64,000 nt of DNA from Bolinopsis microptera. Taxonomy: Eukaryota; Ctenophora; Tentaculata; Lobata; Bolinopsidae. The stretch covers positions 8,017,297-8,081,296 of the forward strand of contig NC_087080.1 in the NCBI RefSeq assembly GCF_026151205.1. Reading direction: 5' to 3'. Below the pieces are notes generated by a model. That model was not told the DNA's origin, made no database searches, and worked only from the letters and a program-made list of their open reading frames with translations. Shown piece after piece: positions 56,691 through 64,000 of this stretch. A program made the translations under genes and the position numbers. The stretch's first letter is position 1. Every line of letters starts with the position of its first letter.

Positions 56691-56814
56691 AAATAGAAAA
56701 ATTCGAGTGATCGCGAAATTCTAGATAAGAATGTGGCCCAAATCACCATTATTACATTTAGTACAAAAATGAAATGAAGGCCAAATGTTTTAATCATCAT
56801 CTAGAGAGGTGATA

Positions 56815-57105
56815 ACCGGGTGGTTGACAATTAACCCCCCCCCCCCCCCCCGACAATATAATTTAATACAACTAACCCTGACCCCGACCCTAGTACCCTA
56901 GTACCCTAACCCTAGTACCCTAACCCGATCAATTGATCTCAGTGTACTATGTAATTACATGGGGGGGGGGGGGGGGGGGGGTCAATTGTCGGGGGGTCAC
57001 TTGTCGTACTAATTACTAGATTTCGCGACAATTGACCCCAGTGTAATTACATAGGGGGTCAATTGTCGGGGGGGGGGGGGGGGTCAATTGTCGCGGTACC
57101 GTGAT
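56815..57105. mobile_element. GTCAATTGTCGGGG element (copy 3)
   Basis: Begins ACCGGGTGGTTGACAATTAA with a poly-C run, followed by CCCTAGTACCCTAACC repeats (telomere-like complement), a TGTAATTACA box, poly-G runs and GTCAATTGTCGCGGTACCG. Same order as copy 1, with the telomere-like part also seen in copy 2. Confidence 0.7.
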
Positions 57106-57750
57106 TACCGTCGAGAAATCGATTTTAACCCGAAAATCTAGTGAGTTCCCCTTTCATCTCGGACTATTTCCGTGTATTTTGAAATTGTTTGTCCATTATT
57201 GTTCATATTTGTCCACCTATTTTTTTGTCCATCTTGAAAATATAGGGCACCGCATGGACAAAAAAACATGATGTAGTCGAATTAGATAAAAAGTTACAAA
57301 TAATCCAAAAAAACCCATTCCCAAAATGGAAATTTGAGGTAAAATGGTTTTTTTGGGTTGGACACCCCCATTATTATTTGATAATTAAATAGGATTAGAT
57401 AGAAGGAGTTGAAATTTAGAATAACTTTAATCCTTATGTAATCACGTTATAATCCTTATGATGTAATTGCTCAGAAGTATTTACATAGTTTATATTTTGT
57501 TTGATGTAAATTATCACGAGTCACCTTCACTTCAAATTTGCACGTTCAGATTCCACAATTTCAGCACCCCAAATCATAAAATAATTTCACAACTACAATT
57601 AAATACATTTATTGACAATTATGTGATGGAAACATTTTAAATTTAAACGGGTCATATCCTGTCCAAACCCAGGATGCATAACATGAAGAATTCGTTGTAA
57701 CTTTGTATGAAAAGCATTAATAGACCAATAATATCATTTTTAAATAATTT
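57106..57750. other. non-coding stretch
   Basis: AT-rich unique sequence; no exon 3 for the neighbouring family A copy 3 could be found here. Confidence 0.35.
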
Positions 57751-58012
57751 GGGGGGGGGGGGGGGGGGGGCAACCATATTAAAGTATATTAAAATGTAGG
57801 TTTTTTCCAATTTTGACCCGGGGATATACTTTAATATACTTTAATATACTTTAATATACTTGAATGTACTTTAATATACTTTAATGTACTTTAATATACC
57901 TATATTATCTCCATTAAAATTTTGAACCATATTGAAGTATATTAAAATGTAGGTTTTTTTTTTCCGATTTTGACCCGGGGATATACTTTAATATACTTTA
58001 ATATGGTTGCCC
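57751..58012. mobile_element. poly-G/poly-C-ended inverted repeat with TTTAATATACTT repeats
   Basis: Left GGGGGGCAACCATATTAAAG, right CTTTAATATGGTTGCCCCCC. Inner arms share AATGTAGGTTTTTT and TTTTGACCCGGGGATATAC. The middle is a TACTTTAATA array. It lies 32 bp downstream of family A copy 3 exon 2 and may have removed exon 3. Confidence 0.82.
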
Positions 58013-58043
58013 CCCCCCCCACTCCCTAATTTCACAAACTAAC

Positions 58044-58321
58044 CGACAGACCGGGAGGCGGATCATCACACCGATAGAGGAAAGAAACATTGTCATAGTT
58101 CCGGAACCAAAGTGGTCGTACATAAACAACTGAAAAAGAGGGTGAAGATTAATGAATAGTTTTTGTGAGAAGCAATATAATAATACTCTTAAATATAATA
58201 ATACTCTTAAGCAATATAATAATACTCTTACCTCTATTCTTGTGATGGTCAACACATCGTCCAAGTCAGATGTAGGTCCAGAACATACCAAGAGCAACAG
58301 AATCAACGGGAACAGTGCCAT
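58044..58321 (-). pseudogene. family A copy 3: exons 1-2 only, shortened membrane span
   Basis: Exon 1 58321-58232 (MALFPLILLLLVCSGPTS ...) and exon 2 58129-58044 (LFMYDHFGSGTMTMFLSSIG, then VMIRLPVC). Exon 2 is 12 bp shorter than in copies 1 and 2, deleting four residues from the span and placing Arg and Pro in it. No exon 3 was found downstream; an inverted-repeat element sits there. Intron 1 has expanded AATACTCTTAA repeats. Probably nonfunctional. Confidence 0.65.
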
Positions 58322-58552
58322 ATTACTTCTTGAAATGAGAAATAATAGGGTAAGGTTTTATAATGTATAAATGTTAGTACACTTTAAGATTTCAACGTCA
58401 TAATGAATAGATAATATCATGCCAGTAACAAGGCTTTTCTTAATTTCTGAATGCATTGAACGTCTTGAAACAGTGAGACTTCAGATATAGAAAATATTTC
58501 TATTAAATAATTGTTATTGTAAATAATGATAACGTAAAATAAAATAGTTATG

Positions 58553-58606
58553 TCCTTATGATTTGGTGTACGGTAGGTAGAGGGGTCTTCTACAAGCACC
58601 CTTAAA
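58553..58606 (-). pseudogene. relic of a family A exon 3
   Basis: Minus strand reads FKGACRRPLYLPYTKS and stop, parallel to FKGACRRPLPL ... QYTEL in copy 2. It lies upstream of copy 3 in transcription sense, so it must belong to a further, otherwise lost, copy. Confidence 0.6.
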
Positions 58607-58936
58607 ACAAGAAATAATTAAAAAACTTGCAAGCCCAACAATCCGCCCCTTAAAACGTCAAAAAATCACCCCATGACATCACTGCGCTAGGTATCATTGT
58701 CTAATCTATATACAAACGAGATCCCACAACTGGCTTGCCAGCCCTCGCAGTTCTCCTCACCTCCGGAAATTTCACATCCGGTTCTGACATTACACTACTC
58801 TCTTACACCTCGCTCTGACACTGCACACGGTTCCGATTCCGCTAAAGAATCTAGATCTGACTGCGGTATTAGTTTTGCTTTACTTAAAACCTTCGCTCTG
58901 AACCTGTCACAGTCGAAAGTAACCTTCGGCCTCTTA

Positions 58937-61591
58937 TCAGACACAGCTTCTATTATTATAACTTTCTATCGGCCACTTTCTTTTCTTAAACCTCACCCGC
59001 TTCGCAACCACATCTCTTGAGTCAGATTCCTTCTCATCTGAATAGCTAACTGTGCCACTCCAACCATCAGGAATGCATGTTTTCCTGTTGAGGTTCATAT
59101 CTTCCTCGTTATGACCATTTATAGGAGGATAGGGTTGAGGTATGATAGAGAGATCTGCTGAGTCTAGAGGTTCAGCGAGGGATCGTACTATGTGTTTTAG
59201 TGGGTGGTAATACCGCCTAATAAACAGCCGTCCTGTAAATAATATACTGTATAGTGTATTATTAATTATATAATAATAATGAATTAGTTAAAACCTCGCA
59301 GTACCTGACAAGATCTACGCTACTGTTTACTTATAAGACAAGGAATGCTGGGTTAGACAGTCGAACCCCGGGAAATCAGTGTGACCAAAGTTTTGAAGCT
59401 ACCTCAGGCCTTCTAATAAATTCCGTAAAAAATTCCTATCATTTTTAAGGGGCCTTTCTAACCTTTAGGTATCTCATTCTTCGGAGGAATCTTCTCTCGC
59501 TTTTTCAAATAAACCACATCAACAGTTTCATCCACCTGACATGCCAGAGCATGGATAATAAAGTCCGTAGCAAAAGCCTCATTGACATGGATTGTCGCTG
59601 AATTCCGCTTGGTGGCAAACATCTCCTCCTCCAAGTAGATTCTGAACAGTTTCAGACGTACAGGATCTGTAGCGTTCTTGTGTTCTTTGTATATTGATAT
59701 TATTCTTCCCATTTGTATTCCTTCTGTTAGTCTCACGAAGACACAGTCTCCAACAGCAGCTTTTGCAGTCCCAACAGACAACCAACTGTAATTAAATTTA
59801 GCGTGAAATAGTGAATGTTTGAAGTCTTCCTAATATTTCTAAATGTTTGATAATTTTTAAATTTTTCGACAAATTTCACGATATCATACGAATTCTCGGG
59901 GTACAACAGAGATTATACAAACACAAACCTGTATTCCATGTCACCAACAACACCTCCAAGTACAACTTCCTTTGTCTCCAAATCTGAATAAAAATCTCCA
60001 ACTTTACTCTGAATATCGCCGGAACTCTTCGTTGTTGTTTTTTCTTGCTTTTGTTCGTTGATATCATCAACAGACTTGATAACCTACGATATCATATTGT
60101 TAATAAGAGTCATATGTTGCAAGATCGACCATTCAGATTGTATTCACAACAAAAGAGATGTAGGTAAGCACTAAAAATACATCATAAAGATTATAAATGT
60201 CCTGTCCTTTTTGGATTCTATGAGACATTGACGGACTCGGACGGACATTGACGGACTCAGACGGACATTGGCGGACATTAACGGACAAACATTATGAGAA
60301 TTTTTCGCACATGATTTTGAAACAATATTTTCGGCTAACAATGAACAGGGTAGCATGAAATGTGGATAAAAGTGGTTTTCAGAAAAACTTAGAAAAATTT
60401 TAAGTTAGAAAATTTTCGGTCCGAGTCATTCTCGATGCGTACCTCCCGTATCGAGAGCTCCCGATTCCGAGCTCGTGTTGCAAAGGGGCCGAGGCCTGCC
60501 TTCTGAAATCGCATTACCAGGGGGAAGCCTCGAGTCCAAAATTGTGTATCGAGGGGTAGGTGAGGACTTCGCCTATGTCCGCCAATGTCCTGTCCTGTCC
60601 TGTCCAGTCCTTTTTGGATTTCATGAGACAAGCGGACATAGACGGACGTGGCACCCCCCCCCCCCCCCCCCCACCAATGACAAAACCCCAATACAGCTAC
60701 AACCCCCCCCCCCCCCCAAGTTATCATGGGTTGGAGAGGTTTATATCACGCATAATGAGCGTAGCAGGTGATGGGGTCTACATGTCTACCCTAGCCTATA
60801 AGTAAAACACGTACCTTCTCAAACTCAGATATCAGCTCGTCACAATCTAAATTCCTTACTCGCTCCCAGGTGTTGTCTGACTCAGGGTAATTCTGGAGTT
60901 ATTGCTTTTCAGTTTTCTATTATCAGTTTAAGTAACTAGACTTAGTAGTAGTATAAAGTAGTAGTAACTAGCGTTAAGATTTAGAACCTCTCAGCAAGAA
61001 CAAGCTTCACAGAGAATGAATAACAATTACACTATTTAACAAACTTCTCCCATTGAATTTTGAGCAGAGGAATCGTTCGGACCTAACAAATTTGATAAAT
61101 TTAAAAATAGAATATAAATTTAGGGCTGTCGGTTTATCAGGGAGAGGTGACAGTTGATTTGAAAACTGATCGGTGAGGGTACAGTGAGGGGTACAGTACA
61201 TACTGGTGAGGGGTATAGTATATACTGGTGAATATTTTATGTGCCCAAGAGGTCACAATTAACATGATTAAAATGAAAATCTCGCACTAGCTAGTATACT
61301 AACTAGTACTACGTACCCACTACCCTGTTACCATGGTAATAATAGTAGTACGTACCCTGTTACCATGGTAACAATAGTAGTACGTACCCTCCATTTGAGA
61401 TATTAGAGCACTGTTCCGTCCTCTAAAACCCTCTTATCCAGAATCTTCTCCACAACATAAACATCCTTCTCTTCCTCTACTTTCAACTCTTCCTCTACTT
61501 TCTCCTCTTCCTCTACTTTCTCCCTCTTCTTGGACTTCTTCTTTTCAGTGGCGGGTTTTGAAGAGCTGCTGGCTGTTCCTGGCTTACCCAT
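58937..61591 (-). pseudogene. HP1-like chromodomain plus BAH-domain protein, with in-frame stop in the chromodomain
   Basis: Exons 61591-61388, 60892-60815, 60083-59929, 59785-59463 and 59232-58937 join in consistent phases (0, 0, 2, 1), 351 codons. After a Lys/Glu-rich N-terminus, DVYVVEKILDKRVLEDGTVL, then stop TAA at codon 63, then YLKWR, NYPESDNTWERVRNLDCDEL. This is an HP1-type chromodomain; cage residues Tyr45, Trp67 and Tyr70 are present, and TAA replaces the usual Tyr of EYLLKW. Exon 4 reads VGDCVFVRLTEG, MGRIISIYKE, LKLFRIYLEEE and VNEAFATDFIIHALACQV, the layout of a BAH domain. Exon 5 is a basic tail. Chromodomains bind methylated histone H3; BAH domains bind nucleosomes or histone tails. 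Downstream (58936-58740) further coding-like sequence continues in shifted frames. Either a decaying gene, an allele or an assembly error; the fusion itself is inferred from exon phases. Confidence 0.6.
60195..60725. repeat. ACGGACATTGACGGACTC repeats and poly-C tracts in chromodomain-BAH intron
   Basis: 60205-60290 has copies of GACGGACATTGACGGACT; 60570-60650 has TGTCCTGTCCTGTCC and GCGGACATAGACGGACG in the opposite sense, both near CTTTTTGGATT, suggesting an inverted pair. Poly-C runs at 60653-60672 and 60703-60718. Confidence 0.6.
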
Positions 61592-62440
61592 CCTAATACA
61601 GTTTGTGTTAGTGTAAAGTGTATAGTCAATAGTGTATAGTGTTAGTGTAAAGTGTTAGTGTATTTGTAATTTTAAAATATTTTGATCGAAAATGATTTTT
61701 ATAATTTTTGATTATTTGTTAAATAATTGATTAACTAATTAATAAATTATCTAATCCAAAGGTTGTCGGATAAAAAGTTGTTCTCTTTTATGTTTTGAAC
61801 ACATTGGTTCAATCTAAAACCTTCTACGACATTCAGAAGTCGTTTTATTAGCAGAGATTCAATATGGTAAAAAGTGGTAAATAGTGGTTATTCTTTACAA
61901 ATTTAGAAAATTTTAAGAGTCCAAAATATTGTAAGTGAAAATTTTCAAAAGTTTTATAAAGTTCGTAACACCCCTGTTCCATGCCCAATGAACGATGAAC
62001 AAGGATGCACACGAGGATATGATTTCCATAATTTCGTCGAAATTTCATATAGGTATCCTCGCGGTGATCCTCGTGGGATCCTCGCGATGATACTAGGGGG
62101 TGCACGATAAAAATAAACATGCTCGGATTTTAAAAATTTGTGTACCACTGTTTTCTAGAGACTGTGAGAATTTTCACAATACCTAAGGATCCGTGATTTA
62201 TTCGAATTGGGGGTGATGCAACGTCAATTAATGTCAAATAATGTCAATTAATGTCAATATCAGTTTTGCAAAATTTTGGAATACTGACATTAATTGACGA
62301 GATATTTTTCGACCAGAGATTATGTAGTTCTACCATATTTTTAGCACTTTAGAACGTTTATATCATCAATTTATTCACTACTATCACATATGGATATGTG
62401 AAATGTGAAAAAATTCAGATCATTAAACAATAAAACTAAT
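61592..62440. other. non-coding stretch
   Basis: Contains a TAGTGTAAAGTGTATAGT repeat (61605-61665), a block at 62095-62180 that is the inverse of 44815-44890, and an AATGTCAATT repeat (62222-62262). No exon. Confidence 0.4.
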
Positions 62441-62444
62441 CTCC

Positions 62445-63690
62445 TCCTTTGAACAGAACCCCTCTCGTCTTCCCTCCAATGTCACCACCACCACCATAGG
62501 CTCCCTTATCAACTTTTGCCTTGACAACTCATACCTTGAATTCAACGGCTCCTTCTACTCCCAAGACGAAGGTGGTACAATGGGATCCCCCCTCATTGTT
62601 GAACTAGCTGAAATCCGCCTTGCTGAAATCGAGACCTTAGCTTTATCCTCAAAACACTTACTCCCATTTCGTTGACGACGGCCTTGGATCTTTCAGAGAC
62701 AGAAACCACGCAGAATCCTTCCTTACATTCCTTAAGGCTTAACTCCCTTACTGAAGACCTCAACTTTACCCAAGAACATCCCTCTACAGACGGAACTATA
62801 CCCTTCCTTGACGTTCTCATCCACCCTGACAAATCCACATCAGTCTACAGAAAACCCACCCACACCAACCTCTACACCAAGTACTCCTCCTGCACCACCA
62901 ACTCATCTAAGAACGCAGTCATCCGATCACTGACCAGAAGAGCCCACAACATCTGCTCACCCCAACACCTTGACGACGAACTCCAGACAGTACGACACGT
63001 TTGCCTCCAGAACGGCTTCCCTCCTCACCGCATCACCACCATCATGGACGAAGTACAACGGAAATTCACCAACCCCTCTCGCCACCAATCCCTAGCCTCA
63101 TTCAACCGACAGACCCGTGAACATGCCCTTAGTGTTTCTCTTCCTTTCCATCCCTCCCTATCCAAACCCATCTCCAAGATACTCGGACAACACGACATCA
63201 AAGTCACCCACTCCTCTGCTACCTCCCTCCGCAACCTCCTCACCAAAACGAAGACCACACCCCCTGGCACCTACTCACCTCACTCCCAACACCATCTACG
63301 AAATTTCCTGCTCACAGTGCCCCTCCAAATACGCCGGACAGACCTACAGACCCTTGGTCCACCGCATGAAAGAACACGAACGATGTTACAGACTCAACAA
63401 CGCCATCGACGAATCCACAGACAGAATCAAATCAGCCCCTGCACATCATGCCCTGACCACCGGCCACACCATCTCCTGGAACAACATCGAAGTCCTCAAA
63501 TCCCTCACCTCACGCTCCCAATTTGACCTCACAGAACACGCAGCTATACAAATACGACAACCAGCTATGAACAGAACAGACCGCGCACCCAAATGTAGTT
63601 CCCTCTGGGACCCCATTCTTCCTAAAATTGCCAAATCCTTAAAGTCCAGACCATCTGGCATTTCCTTCTCAACCTCAACAGAAGACTAAA
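62445..63690 (+). mobile_element. Penelope-like retroelement, 3' half, frameshifted
   Basis: Separate frames carry, in order, GGTMGSPLIVELAEIRLAE (RT motif), HFVDDGLGSF (catalytic YVDD-type), GTIPFLDVLIHPD and VYRKPTHTNLYTKY (RT thumb region typical of Penelope-like elements), and IYEISCSQCPSKYAGQT (GIY-YIG nuclease). At least three frame changes (near 62650, 62735 and 63275) disable it. The 5' RT part is missing. The last ORF ends at 63689. Confidence 0.85.
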
Positions 63691-64000
63691 TTTTTATTGA
63701 CATTGTACTGTAATTTTCACTTTCCCACCCACACCTCCCCCACCCTCCATCCCTGACACCACTCAATCACATATAAGCATTGTCCACCACATCACATTCA
63801 GCTGACGACGATTAACACATGTTTATTGAAAGCTTCTACAAGTTAAATCATCGTATCTCTTATATGTTTTTAACCCAACTCCACTCAGTAATAAAACTAA
63901 AATAATACGGTTTTCCAAAATTTAATTTTCTTAAATGGGCGTGGCCATCCAAGGGCGTGGTTCTCAAAATCATCAGAACTTAAAACCCACATTAAACGAA
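63691..64000. other. 3' flank of the Penelope-like element
   Basis: C-rich then AT-rich sequence, possibly the element's 3' untranslated tail, with AGTAATAAAACTAAAATAAT near 63888. Two GGGCGTGG copies at 63938 and 63953. No gene. Confidence 0.35.

Noticed and set aside
58697-59020. 107-codon plus-strand ORF
   Set aside because: Lies antisense to the last exon and tail of the chromodomain-BAH gene, whose phase-consistent exons explain the open frame better.

Overview
The window is animal (metazoan) nuclear DNA. Coding sequence is split by short GT-AG introns. The recognisable genes belong to animal families: two-pore-domain potassium channels, a Ly6/uPAR three-finger protein, and an HP1-type chromodomain. 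The sequence is AT-rich and full of minisatellites, inverted-repeat transposons and retroelement remnants. The phylum cannot be fixed from sequence alone; a non-vertebrate animal is likely. All exon models below were read by eye from splice sites, phase continuity and conserved motifs, with no transcript support.

Layout. 1-3.3 kb holds a LINE endonuclease remnant (- strand) and a 54-bp minisatellite of about 35 copies. 3.3-4.9 kb has a Ly6-type GPI-anchored protein gene (+). 5-11 kb is intergenic, with MITEs and a 7-bp satellite. 11.1-14.0 kb has a five-exon gene (+) for a type II membrane protein with a likely permuted papain-like (LRAT/NlpC-type) domain; its second intron carries a 1.29-kb foldback transposon. 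14.4-16.3 kb is K2P channel gene 1 (-). 16.3-31.6 kb is mostly non-coding: a segmental duplication, a tRNA-derived SINE, a DNA transposon with a decayed transposase-like ORF, and several minisatellites. 31.6-40.2 kb is K2P gene 2 (-), a paralogue of gene 1, with a 310-codon ORF nested on the opposite strand inside its large second intron.

40-46 kb is repeat-rich and gene-poor. 46.4-58.6 kb is a tandem array (-) of two small unrecognised gene families that alternate. Family A ('MALFP') is a signal peptide, one membrane span and a Cys-rich tail. Family B ('VEDT') is a secreted or membrane protein made of 11-residue amphipathic repeats. I see two full A-B modules, one decayed A copy and an exon relic of another. 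This array is the best candidate for an undescribed system. 58.9-61.6 kb (-) encodes a chromodomain-BAH protein with an in-frame stop inside the chromodomain. 62.4-63.7 kb (+) is a frameshifted Penelope-like retroelement ending in a GIY-YIG nuclease.

Recurring themes are minisatellites inside introns (one K2P intron is built entirely from copies of its own exon-donor junction), telomere-like TTAGGG tracts inside small inverted-repeat elements, and homopolymer G runs inside MITEs.
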